In this document: positions 51,361 to 63,734 of the stretch, piece after piece
Numbering within the stretch: position 1 is the stretch's first letter
Layout of the letters: every line of letters begins with the position of its first letter
NCBI GenBank assembly: GCA_964023205.1
Contig: OZ026849.1
Span: forward strand, 10,001 to 74,000
DNA length: 64,000 nucleotides
DNA from: Lutraria lutraria
Taxonomy: Eukaryota; Mollusca; Bivalvia; Venerida; Mactridae
Direction of reading: 5' to 3'
Notes under the pieces: generated by a model
What the model was told of the DNA's origin: nothing
The model's database searches: none
Seen by the model: only the letters and a program-made list of their open reading frames with translations
Translations under genes and position numbers: made by a program

Positions 51361-52116
51361 CATTAGTCCACACTTAACCGTTTAAGCCAACCTTGTCTTT
51401 AGAAGAATAATCAAACAACACAATTTACTTTTTAAAATTAATACAGCACCATGTATGCATACGAGCATAAAGATTTAGTAAGTTTTTTGTTCAGAAATAT
51501 ATTAGTGAGTTAGTCTACAGACAAATGTAACCCTTGGGAAATATATAATATGGCCTTTATTAGCATTTTACCTTTATTCGGAGGTTAAAATGTTCTAAAT
51601 AAGCATTGAAGTTTTTAAAAGAATGGCCTGTGTTCACAGGCTGGTCTAACACATGTTTGGCTGTATATATCTATACATATTGGAAGGTGATACAATGTAT
51701 TTTGATCATTGTTTTAATTAGGATAATATATGCATTTTAAACATTAATCAATAAAGTCTAGGCATCTGTTCTGAGGGCTTATGTATTCTAATTCTCCAGG
51801 AAATGTGCACAATTTGAATGTTTGGATATATGTTAATTATATCAACATATATTACTTATGGTAGCAAAAATCAAAGCAATGATTCGATAAACTATTATTC
51901 GACTTGCAAATATATTGACGCTTTCAAATATGGCGTTATATCTCGATACATGGCGTCACTTAGATCGCTTCGAAAGCTTCTGTTAGTTTAGTTATAACTT
52001 AAGAAAGACAATAAGAAATCAAGTTATATTTGCTGATTTGTTTTTGTATGCCTCAATCATTTATTTAATATGTACTTTCCGGACATCGATTATATTAATT
52101 ATGTTTGCACTTAGAA
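51361..52116. other. Gene-free paralogous sequence with one CRE-type unit
   Basis: 51795-51990 follows the order of 39200-39810 (AATGTGCACAATTTGAA, GTAGCAAA, ATGATT, CGATACATGGCGTCACTTA) but holds one diverged 67-bp unit in place of nineteen. Confidence 0.55.
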
Positions 52117-52474
52117 CTTTAGTCCCATAAGCATATAAATGTGTCGGTCGTAATAGTTTCTGTTTGTTCTATAACATACTTTATAGCAAGAAAAAATGAT
52201 TCCGAAACCACTATCGTATTTTTTTCAATATCATTGAAATAAATACTATTTATAGAACAGCTATGTTTTCCCGCAGTCATATTATGCACACGTCGTAAAG
52301 TGACGTCACGCGCTCTACATATTTCCAGTTTACGAAAGTAAAAATCACAGTGAAATGAGTGTTTTTAGAAGAGAAAGGTCTTGTTTCGTCGGTAATAATT
52401 ATCTTGGGATAATATCAGCGATTGTTTGTTTTTTGCATATATATTTTTATAGCAAAAAGCTAATGGGGCTTTAA
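52117..52474. mobile_element. TTAA-type MITE, copy 2
   Basis: Near-colinear with 34553-34942, from AGTCCCATAAGCATATAAAT through GTGACGTCACGCGCTC to GCTAATGGGGCTTTAA. It lacks a short internal stretch present in copy 1 and has lost the left TTAA. The shared sequence is clear enough to define the family from this window alone. Confidence 0.8.
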
Positions 52475-55400
52475 GAAATAATAACTTAAATCTTTTGTTA
52501 CTTTTACATATTGCATTGCTTACGACAAACATGTCAATACGGTGATATTAATTTAAATTATCACACATAATTTTGTATAGATAAAACATTCATGCATCGA
52601 TTCCAATTTAAGCACACAAAGGGAATACCAAATGCTATGTATGAACTTCTTTAGTGTCTATATCTGTAAATGAGTTATTTATTGATGTCGAAGTTACAAC
52701 GACAATTCAGTAATGTAATGTAATACTTCTTAAGTGTTTGAATCGAATCGATGAAATAGCTTTAAACTAGTTTATACATGCCTCTGAACGAATATAATAT
52801 ATTAACAAAATATAGATATCTGCACCCTCATAGTTGAGACATTGAGATTTTCTCATTGCAAAATACATAAAGCGGACAGATATTTCGTATCGGCATTTAA
52901 ACGACCAATCATTAAGAACAGTCATAACGAGTTGATATCACGTGACAACTTTTCTATAGAAACACGCAGACGCAAATAGATCTTCAACGTGGAGGGTTGT
53001 CGTAATACTTCTTTGATAAAAAGGTAACTTTTAACTAATTTCGTAGTTTAGTTCTACTTGTGTATTTATGGGATCAACTTTATACGCAAACATTTTTTAT
53101 GGAAAGTAGTATTTTCGGGAGTTGGATTTTTTTCTCTAGGATTCATTTTCACACCTATGTTATAAATTCGTGCAAACCTAACTAAATATAATTTATCATC
53201 AAATTCTATTAATTTTTTTCCATATTTCTTGCACGTACTGGTCAACCTAATTCGGCTAGATGTTTTATAATGTTAAGCATATTTGGCAGTTTTAATATTT
53301 TACAGAAGGGTTGTACTTGACCAATGCAATTTACCCAAAACAATTGTCCTTTTTATACAGTAACGCAACGAACGCGAGAATCGGTGTGCATACTCCACAA
53401 ATCGTCCTAAACATGTAAGCCATGTGTTCAGTTACTTTAACAATATCTTTTTACTGGTTTTCTATGTTCAAATATGTGATGTTTTCAAGGCTTTTTAAAT
53501 GTTTTTTACCATATTAAACACAATCTGAATTATCGGGCTAATCAATAAATATTCCTTTGTTTAGGTATGGAATCGTGTGATGCTTTTTCGCAACGTTTTC
53601 GTTATGGAATCAAGTAATTATCCACTCAGAATATAAAAGTTAGACTTAGTAATATCCTACATGATCTACTCTCATTTTGTTGTACATGTATGTGTTTCGA
53701 AATAATGAGCTTAATTTCATTTCCTTTTTTTATTTTTCCGTTATATTTCACATATGTTATAGAAATTTTATATGTTAAGAAATAACACCGTACAAAAGCA
53801 TAAAATACAAAACAGATTATCATGCAGTACTTTAATATTAGTCATTTCAGTTGAGGCTTAAATTAATTGAGTACTTGTGTGACAGCTTTGTCATAATCAT
53901 ATTATTTGTGAATGTCATGCGCAGTAAATTTATTCACTCAAATTGTATTTACTTTAATTACTAAATTGGGTCCCTGATGTTTTGAGATAAATAAAACACA
54001 TTTAATACATCTAATTCAAGTATAATTCATAACATGCCATTTAGAATTAGATCTGTGTATCGTCAGGGCACTTCGAATTAGATATGTTTAAACTACAGAT
54101 AGCATGGTCCAGATTACATACTGCGGTACAACATTGCAATGTGATTATCTTCAAATCGCCTGTGCAAAACGCATATTTCCTATAACAGTATAAGATATAT
54201 CTTAAGACGCACTGTAGTTGATGTATCAAGTTTCGGTTTATTGATCAAATTGTGCTTTAAAGAATTCTAAAGGTTAAAGTAACCAAATACCTAGTTTATT
54301 TGTTGAATTTTAAACAACGTATGAATATAACATTTTAACAATACACAATGCATGAAACATAACCCGGTCTCTTTCCGTTCTTTTGTTCGTATTGTATTAT
54401 ATAATTTGTCACAAATGACTTCACATCAAAGCTCATAATGAGTTGACGTATTGATATCACGTGACTGCGTCTGGGATAAGAAGCAAATATAATTTTATTC
54501 TAATTAATTAAAAGGTGACACATTTAATTCTTCAACTATCATTTTAATGTGAATGTAATGCTAATGTAATTGAAAATAACCAGCATGGAGTTAATTCTTT
54601 TTATGTATAAACCTGGCTGTTGACAATGCACTGGTAAGTAGGAAGTATTTATTTAATTCATAATTCAATTATTTTTTAACGTTCAACCCAAAATAGACAT
54701 GTCTGAATGCCGTAAGAGAAGTATCCGTGATTCGTGTTAATCTTTTTAATATCTAAGCATCTGTTCCGATGTTTTGTGCATTCGAATGCTACAGCAATTG
54801 TGAACACTTTAGATGTTGGGAAATATGATAATTACAACTGCATATATAACCTTTGGATGCAAAGAAATGGAATGATGTAATTTAGATTAACTTGTATAAC
54901 TTTTGATGATTTCCAACATGACGTCATAACTCGATACATCGTGTCACTTGTTTCGTTATGTATATTTTTGTAAATTAAGTTGTAAGTTTATGGAGGACGG
55001 AATCATACAATCTGCTACTTATGTTTGTTGTTGATTGTAGCGTGTTTTTCTAATTGTCTTATGCGTCAGTTATTTCTTGATGTAACTTTGAGGTTGGGTC
55101 TCCAAAACCAGCATAACCTCTCTGTTGCTTAGCTACAGATTGTTCCCATGAGGTACGCATATCCGGGAGACTAATAATCATGCAGATAATTTGACTGTAA
55201 TAATTATATTTCATCTTCTTGTTACTTACGGTAATATTAAAATGAAGCAAACACAATTTCGTTGAGATATAATCATTTATATAATAATTTAACATTTGTG
55301 CATCAATTCATATTAAATAAAAAAATGGAATATCAGGATCAAAGTATGACCGTCTATGGTGTTTATCCTTTAATAAATTGCTATAAAAGTAACAACAATA

Positions 55401-57772
55401 AATCCTTAACATAACAATGCATCTAAACGGTAGAAATGAATTAAAATTGACACAAAACCGAACAAGGAAACCACCGATATTTCTATATATTTGTCAAATT
55501 TTAATCTACCCATTAAATAAAACCAACATTTTTTTTCAAAAATACTCTTAAACATACACTTCGGCATCGTTCCATTCTTCTGTTCTTATTTGATTGGTAT
55601 AACTTGCACATAAAAGCCCATAATGAGTGTAATATTTCAAACGGGTTTGAATAGAATCGATAATTGTACTTAGAATTAATCCATACATGCAGCTATGCGA
55701 ATCCAATATACATTTTGTATTTGCAAAATGTGCACCCTCATAGTTGTGTCATTGTCTGATAAATAAAGTGGACGATTATTTCGACATGTGACCGACCAAT
55801 CGGTAAGAACAGTTTGGATTACAGGAGTGAGGTGTTTATACCAGTTAATTTGGGGTGTGAGATGTCTAGATATCCAATATTCGATTAAAAGTGAACCAGG
55901 CGTGATAAATATTGATAATGTACATCACAAAATTTGTTTCCACAATAAGGTACCGATGTTCTTAAATATTCTATTTCTAAATGCGAAAATGATTTAGAAA
56001 CAGCATATTCGTAAAGCCGATGTCATATTTATTAATATGATGAATATGTGAGTGTTTAAACGGATGGAAATCATTTTTAATACAGGGTAATTAAAGTCAC
56101 CATTTTTTAATAGGTGGCTATCTTTCAGAGTTGAAATTTTTATCAACAAATAATTAAGATTCATTTTATTCACCATATCTGTTAGGGCTTCTGTACATAC
56201 TAGTTTACAATAACTTTTGATTGTATTTCAATATAACTTCTATACAAGTATATCCAACACCAAGATCTATTAGATTATATTTCAATATTATCCAATATGT
56301 TAATATTCCTCTTCCACCACTGGCTTCTCCCCTAAATTTAGATATGGATCATTTCATAACCGTCTATCGTATATTCAGATAAATATCTGTCAAATCGAAA
56401 GTTCTATCGATGGTTTAACCTCAGATAATGAAATATATGATACAATGGTTTTCATCGAAGTAGGAGGGTCGCGTCTTGAACTCCTGTATTTCTTCCATAG
56501 TGAATACATGAACATTTGAGTAACACATAATCAGATTATATTTCCCATATTATTTACAGGGCTAATTTCCCGCTATTTACATAGTTCTTATTGTACCTGT
56601 CGCCTAGGCGACATCTTCTGGGGCCTCCTTTCTGTCTTTATCATAGTTTAGATATCTGAAGATGTTTATAAGTTTAAGCTGGAATCAGTTTTTCAATGAG
56701 AATCGCATAAAATACGGTACCGAACTTAACTCCGTCAAGGATGTCTTTTTTTGCTTCCCTCCGATGACTTTGCGTAGGAACGATAACTCTGGATAGAGTT
56801 ATTTTATTTACAGATTGTGTAACAATGTGTATGACCCAGTATTGTTGTAGCTCAGCATTACAGGAAAATTTAGAAATAATGAGGATTAAACATGGTTAAA
56901 ATCCAATACAAAAAGTGTGTCCGGTTTGATCAAATAAATTAAAAGGAGGCCGCTTTGACTATTTGGGGCCGTTTGACCAGGGGACGGTTTGACTTGGGGC
57001 CGGTTTGGCCGGAAGTGACGTTTAATAATCTCGTGATTGCGTGATTGCGTTCTTTTCCAAGAAAGAACGCTCGGAAAACGCTGTATTGTGATGTTCTTCA
57101 AAATATTTGCAGGAGGATAAATCTGTGTATTTCAAGGTAATCTTTAGCTTTGACATTAAATGTTCATAAAAAGCACATTAGTACTTGTACGTTAATGTTT
57201 GACAGTGTTTAATACGACAAAATTCGTGTTGTTGTCGTAAATTGTACCCTGAAATTTTGTTCGTTTTCAAATTCTTTAGTCGAAGGGTCTTTGACGATGA
57301 TTGCAGTTCTATAACTATATCAATGCTTAATTTAAGCATAATTACAGTTTAAATAAGCATTATGACTTCGTGGCGCTTCGTGTCGCTTTTTAGTGGGACC
57401 CGTTCTTTAAAGCTCAATCTGAGTCGCGTTCGTTTTCCTATTTAACGCACAAATTTCCTTGAAACTTGTGTACAATTCGATGAATTATAGTATAATCTGT
57501 CAACATGACCTAAAATTTCTGTGAATCTATAACTTTCCCTAGGGCCGATTCTAAACACTTTTGGAACAAAATCAAGAAATTATCAGGCAAAAGAATAAAC
57601 CCTGTATCGTTATTGAAATATAAAATTTTTATATTATTAAAAATGAAATTGCTAAAACACCCTTGGAAAAGGCTCAATATTTGATAACTCATTACAAACA
57701 AGTATCAAGTGACTCAAATTTATCGCATGAACTTAAGAATATCAAAAACAATTTGAGTCACAGCATCGCGAG
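52475..57772. other. Gene-free region, mostly decayed paralogous segments
   Basis: 52790-52975, 54340-54480 and 55555-55830 are relatives of 41500-41850. 54785-54980 is a relative of 39200-39810 with a single CRE-like unit. 56580-57500 holds a GC-richer patch (GGGGCCGTTTGACC-type repeats at 56940-57010) and a 9-bp-arm hairpin at 57047-57070 (GCGTTCTTT, loop, AAAGAACGC). Open frames here are at most 81 codons without motifs. Confidence 0.5.
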
Positions 57773-57858
57773 CAGTGCTCCAGCTAGCCCGTTTCTGCAG
57801 GGCGTCGCGCCCTGCCCTGAAAAACAGACGCCCTGCCTTTTTCAAAGACCCTGCCCTA
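57773..57858 (+). mobile_element. Candidate hAT-like transposon end with CCCTGCC repeats
   Basis: The sequence starts CAGTGCTCCAGCTAGCCCG and then carries several CCCTGCC/GCCCTG words in both orientations over 85 bp, an arrangement like hAT termini with subterminal transposase sites. No inverted counterpart was found before 58490, so it is a fragment at best. The 81-codon frame crossing it is not called. Confidence 0.35.
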
Positions 57859-58486
57859 CAAATCATGCTAACATCGTTTATAAAGGACCTACGATCAAAG
57901 CGTGTTAATTGAAACTGAAATCCATGCTTGCTCGCGGCGATATTTAATCACGCGTGTAACTGTGTTGACGACTGGTTACCGGCATACATAATGAAATCAC
58001 ATATAATCGCATTGTTTCTCGCGGAACCAATCGTGTCAAAACAAAGTCATTATACCGGTATGCATTTGTTTATAACACTAGATAAGGAATTGACGCCCTG
58101 GGCATTATTGATCGGATTAAAAAACGCATATGGCCTGGTGCACAAATTATGGTGCATTGCCTTAAATTTGACTGTACAGACTCAGATTTCAATAAGTTGT
58201 GTACTAAGCTTTAAAATGTTGACATTTTCTTGTAGTATATATACTCCTGCAGATGTGCAAAAAATTTCAGGAAGATATCTTCACATATGAAAAAAATATG
58301 ACACTTATATGTCCGCAAAATGAGCCATTTTTGCCTGTAATGAATTAGCATCTAGTTTTTTCACTTTTTTAAAATCAATGCAGTTGTTGGAGTTGGAAAG
58401 TAAAGTATTATGTGACTTCTAATTCAATAAGAAAAATTAAACCCGGTTGATCTGATACCCTATATATTAAGATACACCCACAAATA
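57859..58486. other. No gene recognised
   Basis: A 120-codon + frame (57928-58290) has no motif or repeat and could be chance. Nothing else is seen between the hAT-like end fragment and the complete hAT element. Confidence 0.4.
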
Positions 58487-58492
58487 GTGGAG
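58487..58492 (+). other. Target-site duplication, left copy (GTGGAG)
   Basis: Six bases immediately outside the left inverted repeat, identical to 63868-63873 outside the right one. Bases further out (TA before, AT after) do not match, so the duplication is exactly 6 bp. Confidence 0.85.
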
Positions 58493-58585
58493 CAGTCATG
58501 GCGAAAGGATTTTGGACTCAGTAGGACATTCGGTCTGACGGGCTTACAGGATCTGTCAGACCGAATGAGAATCCATCAGACCGAA
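58493..58585 (+). repeat. Left terminus of the hAT element with subterminal motifs
   Basis: After the 15-bp terminal repeat, a perfect 13-bp inverted pair lies at 58527-58539 (CATTCGGTCTGAC) and 58555-58567. A further CATCAGACCGA follows just after 58570. Clustered short motifs near hAT ends are typical transposase-binding sites. Confidence 0.75.
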
Positions 58586-58705
58586 AAAATTAAAGAAAAA
58601 TATTGAAAAAAGGATGGTTTTTAAAACAATATCATTTTAAGACACTCTCAGTAAGCCTTTTAATCACGAAAGAACAACACAAATTGTTTAAATTCTTATG
58701 ATTCT

Positions 58706-58711
58706 TTTATT
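58706..58711 (-). terminator. Polyadenylation signal AATAAA of the hAT transposase
   Basis: AATAAA on the minus strand starts 8 bp after the stop codon. A second AATAAA overlaps the TAA stop itself (58718-58723). Either would place the poly(A) site inside the element, before the left inverted repeat. Confidence 0.5.
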
Positions 58712-58718
58712 TGTTAAT

Positions 58719-61700
58719 TTATTCAGTCCCTTCACGCATATATGATAAAATTGTAGCAAATGTTTCATGCTCAGACATATAGTTGTCGTAAAAAGAATCA
58801 TCACAATCCTTGTCACAAAGCAGTTCATCGACTGTATCAAGTTCATCATCCATTTCGGCAACACTAGTGGTTTCACTAAGGTCAATCATTGGAGCATCTG
58901 GTCCTGTGACCTGATGATCATCCCCCTTTGGTTTCCTGGTATAATCTGGTTTCCGGTGTTTGGTCACCTGGAAACATTACATGATGGTTATATGATATCA
59001 AGCAACTATAGACCATCCATCAGCGTAACATATCAAGCAATACAGAACAGCTATCAACCTAAACAACATTTTTGCCTAGTGTTTGTACACAACATTTTCC
59101 ACTTTTTATTAATATCTTGATACTCCAATCATGGCATTGTTTAATTTTTATTGCATTTATATTTGACTCATAAACAAATTGACTTACAAGCCATTGGTCT
59201 ATGGCCACATCAGGGTCAAAGTCTGGAATGGATGGGGACTGCAACTTAACTGTCAGCAATATGTCAAGAGTTGACTGTGCAAGGTTAGTACGTCTTGCAG
59301 TCTTTATCAGTTTCAACTGTGAGAAAGTCGTTTCACAATTTACACTAGTAGGAGGTATTGTGAGCATTAGGTCTACCATAGCTCCAATCATGGGAAGCTC
59401 AACAACCTCAAGGATCTCAGTCCAGGTCATCTGGATCAACTTACATCCAAACCTTTAAATAGTTGTAAATGATTTTGATCAATTTTAGATGAATCCGTGA
59501 AACTTGGAGTCAACAGTGAATGATAATAATTAATTCAAAGACTAGACAATTCTAGGATATATTAATTTTTTTAGACAAAATTATAACTGTGTTACATTTG
59601 CAAATGTCAATGTGTGAATGAATTGAATGATCACCTCTTTGTGGCTGCTCTCTTCAAAGTCCTCCACTCCATCACCGCTGCCTCAACATCAAAGCCTTGG
59701 TGAGCATTTTGAAGTGTCCTTTGAAAGTGTTGGCCGAACTGTCGAATCTCATCTACACCAAACTCTGTAAACATTACTAAAATGTAGTGATTGTAATCAG
59801 TCCATGGAAATTTTGTTGATTATTCAGAGACAAAAGTCAGTTATTAATCAATTGAACTGATTAAATAAGAAATGACCTAGAATGTTAACATTGTATAACC
59901 TTAAGAGCCCTTGCAAAAAATGAATAGTACAAAATCAATAAAAATTGAAAATTTTAATGCCTTAACTTTTTTTGATGTTTGAGTAAAATAACATTAAAAT
60001 ATAATTCTACTCTCAAAACATGCTAAACCAGAATTATGCTGCGTTTACAAATACAGTTTGAACAGTATTACACCAGTCACTATAGCTTATCAAATCAATC
60101 ATTTAGGTATTTAAAGTGCAAACCCTTTCAGCAAAGTGTAAGGTCTGCAGTACTATATTCAAGAACGACAACTCTGTACAAAATCAAAATTTCGTTGATT
60201 AAATGGGGGCATCATTATTGTCACGTCAATGACCATTTGTCATTGATTCATTGAATAAATGATCAATTGGAACTTTACTACTAAAATGTCTCACATAATT
60301 CAATTGTTAGTTGACTAAAACCTAGAGTAATAGTTATGTAAGTTTTTTTTTCAACTAACTCAAACTGACACAAATTATTTTACTTGCAGCACAATAATAG
60401 AACTATAATACATGGCATGTATTAATTTTGACTGGATATTTTGAATATTGAGTAATCAAATAATTCAAAATGAATTGAAAGTAATAAAAACTATAAAAAG
60501 TAAAACAAGAACTATAAGTACAGAGCTCGTCACTAACTTACTTTTCATGGTGGCCTAAAGGACCACTAACTTGAAACCTGCTGGTCCAACAGAATTTCAG
60601 GTGGTCCTTTTGCCTATTAATATGTTGTTCATTTATTTATAGTAAAATACTGATACTCATCCTAGAATTTTCAGTGGTCCAATTCAAATTCCATTGAGTT
60701 AATGGTCCTGCACAAAAAATACTGGTCTCAGACCAGCAGACCAATGTTAGTGTAGAGCCCTGAAGTAGAGAACAGCAACAAAAATTAATCATGAAATTCA
60801 AAACTTAATTCATTTAGAATTTGATGATTAATTTTTGTTTGTAAATTTCAGTGGAGCTGTAACTCTGTAACTTCAAACATGAACACTTGAACATAACTGC
60901 TTCATGCAAAGTTAAACCTATGAAAGCAGGGTTATCAGATGCTGGCCACTTATATAGATTTGTTATCTTGGTAGCATTAATTACACTCTTGTTCTCCCAA
61001 TCAAAACGTCTTAACATGGACTCCTTCAAGGAGTCAATGATTGTCTCCTTGTATTTCATTGTCGGCACACGACCTTTTAATTGTACCTTTTGCAAAGTTC
61101 CCTTGGACAGAACCTCACTGATATCTTCAATTTCCCTAGAATTATACCATTCATTCAACTGGATTAATATATTGGACAGCTCACTTCAATTTCACTGTTT
61201 TCGCAGTGAAGCTTTGATTTTAAAAACATATATTAATATCATGAACTTTATGGCTGCAGATGTCATGTGTCACTGTATTACTTTAACTAGTACTAGTGCC
61301 AGTAATAAAATTCATATTAAGTCATACCTAAGTTTAACTTCATCTAACAGATCAGCTTGTGTTTCCACCCAAAACATACTGTCCGCTAAGGTGATCTTCG
61401 GCGACTGAAGCTTCATGGACAACGTCATCAAAGGTTCCAATGCACACTGTATAGGAGAATGTAATTGATCATAGTCTCATTGAGTTAGTTGACAATAATA
61501 GTGATACATTTTTTATAGAGAAAGTACATTTTAAGAATCAGATAAACAGGTAACCACATTGCCTATGGAGAGTGTAAGTTTCATCTGAAATATGTGTAAA
61601 AGTTCTGTTTAAAAAATTAGCTCTGTGTTACGAAGACAATAAGTGAGCGTATTTTTAGTTATTTCAATAATTTACCTGTAGAAACAGAGCAAATGCCATG

Positions 61701-63577
61701 AGTTCCCGGTCCAACAACATTTTCAGCATGCCCTCTGCCTTTGGGTTGGTATGTGATAGGGTGCTGAGGTGGGCTTCATAAGCTTTGAATGTTCTAAAGA
61801 GACTCTTAAGGCCCTTTTGCAGATGCGGGAGCCATCGGGTCCCAGTTACCTTTGGGGGCAGGGTTCCTTTGCTATCTACCGCTTCCATGGCACGTAATAG
61901 ACCACTTTTGTTTTTATAGTATTTTTTGTAGAAATAGTGGAGTCCGATCAGCAGAGTCATCAGGCGTTCATACAATTTATGTGATTTCAGCACATCTCTA
62001 AAAGCTAACTCGAGTCTATGAGCTAAGCAGTGAATGTTAATCATACTAGGATTAACTCTCTGTTTCATCAGGGCAGCAAGTCCTTTTTTGACACCAACCA
62101 TGTTTGATGCACCATCTGTCCCCATCCCAACCAGCTTATCTGTAGAAATATTTATTTAAGAAACAACAAGTTAAGGTATCTATTTCATGTAGAGAGCAAT
62201 GGAACCCTTGATGACTTTGTCCATGAAGCTTAATTATACAACATACTTTTAAAAGGCATTAAAGTACTTATTTAAAACAAAACTCTAGAATACAGAAGAT
62301 CAGAACAATGTTGCAACAATTTCAGCAAAATGATTTATAACTAAATTTAGTCTCAATACTGGCTACGTAACATTACCTTTCTGAATGCCACACAGTTCGA
62401 ATGTATCAAGACAAAATGTCATAAGGTCTTCAGAACATGTACTGATGGGGGTACCAATTCGCAAAAATCTCTCATGGACCACACCGTTGATAGCTGTTCT
62501 GACATATATCGCTTCTTGCTCATCGCCTGGAAATAAATTAGATACACAGACTAGTTTAGAGCCATACAGATGCGGCGACCATATACCATCAGACAGTTAC
62601 AGACATTTGAAAATTTATGATATGAATTAATATGATATAAAAATTTTACCTGAGATGTCGGTTGTTCCGTCCATCATAAAGGAAAAGTATTTTCCTGTAG
62701 ACAGGAGATCTGATGTCTTCCTTTTTTCAGCAGATGACATTGCAGCAATAAAATCCAGGGCTGCTCGCCTGTTGAGATAAGTATTTCCAATGTCTACATC
62801 ACTAGCCTTGAACAACTGACATACCTGAAGACAGATGATAAATGTACCTATAATGGCTTTTCGAATTCCATATATGTAAAATGACATGCATTAGCATAAA
62901 ATGTATACTTTCTCCTGCCCCCAATAATCCGGATTGATTGAGACATATTTTTTTTTCATTGTAATTATATATATGTTGAAGTTATGAACTAAAATGGTTC
63001 TCTGATTTATCAAAACAAAAATTGATAAACATTATTACATATATTTGTTTGCTCCAAAAAATATACATACCCAATTGTAATCTGATAACGACTTGTTGGT
63101 CTTGGCAACTGCATGCGCCCCCCGAAATAAGTAGGCCAGTCTATGACGCTGTGAAGCATTCAATAACTGCAGGGCTTGGCCAGCCTTTGAGTGGTGAATT
63201 TCTTCAACAGAACTAGATCTGGCTTTGATTCTAGACACAGCCTTTTGATGTGAAGGACTGTCTTCGTGATCTGTCACTGTTGAAATTTTAAAGTTGCTAC
63301 TTCCAGTTACAAACTTGTTCGAATTCTTAAGATTTGAATTTCCAGTGCATGATGAATTAGATTCAACACAAACACAACATTTCATGGTATTCGTGTCGTT
63401 GTCATAGATGAGCCAGTCCCTATTCTTCAGCCATGACATTTGAAATTGTCTTTCTTTGCGAGTGCTCTCGTATTTTTTTTTCTTGGCTGCATCATTCACA
63501 GTACTGGTTGAAGGGCGCTTTATTGCCTTACCAGGTGTTGCATTTCTTTGGTATTTTAACTTATCAAACACGCTCAT
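58719..63577 (-). CDS. hAT transposase (nine exons, 774 aa)
   Basis: Exons on the minus strand: 63071-63577, 62650-62824, 62377-62526, 61676-62139, 61328-61446, 60918-61183, 59635-59764, 59188-59452, 58719-58967. All junctions are GT-AG and every frame joins. The start is ATG at 63577; the open frame extends upstream only to a GTG. Residues 32-35 are KKKK, a likely nuclear signal. A zinc finger of C67-x2-C70...H104-x5-H110 type resembles ZNF862/KIAA1586-like proteins. RNase-H fold landmarks: MDGTTD with D221, GTDGASNMVG with D286, HCLAH (314-318), TRW (378-380), and C-terminal SVNCETTFS with E644, giving a D-D-E set within the hAT dimerisation region (about 620-692). Residues 720-762 form an acidic tail. 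It should cut and join the element's own ends in the nucleus. The acceptor of exon 6 is pyrimidine-poor and the least certain junction. Confidence 0.88.
60521..60762. mobile_element. Nested non-autonomous hAT-like MITE in intron 6
   Basis: The left end CAGAGCTCGTCACTAAC and inverted right end CAGGGCTCTACACTAAC match at 14 of 17 bases. Flanks are a perfect 5-bp AAGTA duplication (60516-60520 and 60763-60767). Repeated CTGGTC/GACCAG words lie near both ends. At 242 bp it encodes nothing. It sits between exons 6 (60918-61183) and 7 (59635-59764) of the transposase gene, so it would be spliced out. Confidence 0.85.
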
Positions 63578-63734
63578 TTTGAAAATTGACCAGGAATAAC
63601 AAAAACTTTTACTTTTAACGGTGGTTTTAACGGTCTTCACGTCAAGTGTAATGTTTATATCGACACCGGTATGGTGCGCGTAAGAAAAACATACGCGTGA
63701 TAATCACCTCAACAACGCGATTTTAAACACAATT

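Noticed and set aside
61164..61198. Alternative exon 6 acceptors at CAG near 61160 and near 61195
   Set aside because: With the phase left by exon 5, both lead to a stop within a few codons; only the AAG acceptor before 61183 keeps the frame open.
60887..61408. 173-codon + strand frame
   Set aside because: It is antisense to exons 5 and 6 of the hAT transposase, whose minus-strand reading joins in frame with the other exons.
63578..63640. Extended N-terminus of the transposase starting upstream of 63577
   Set aside because: The open frame continues upstream only to a GTG codon; the first ATG in frame is at 63577 with A at -3.
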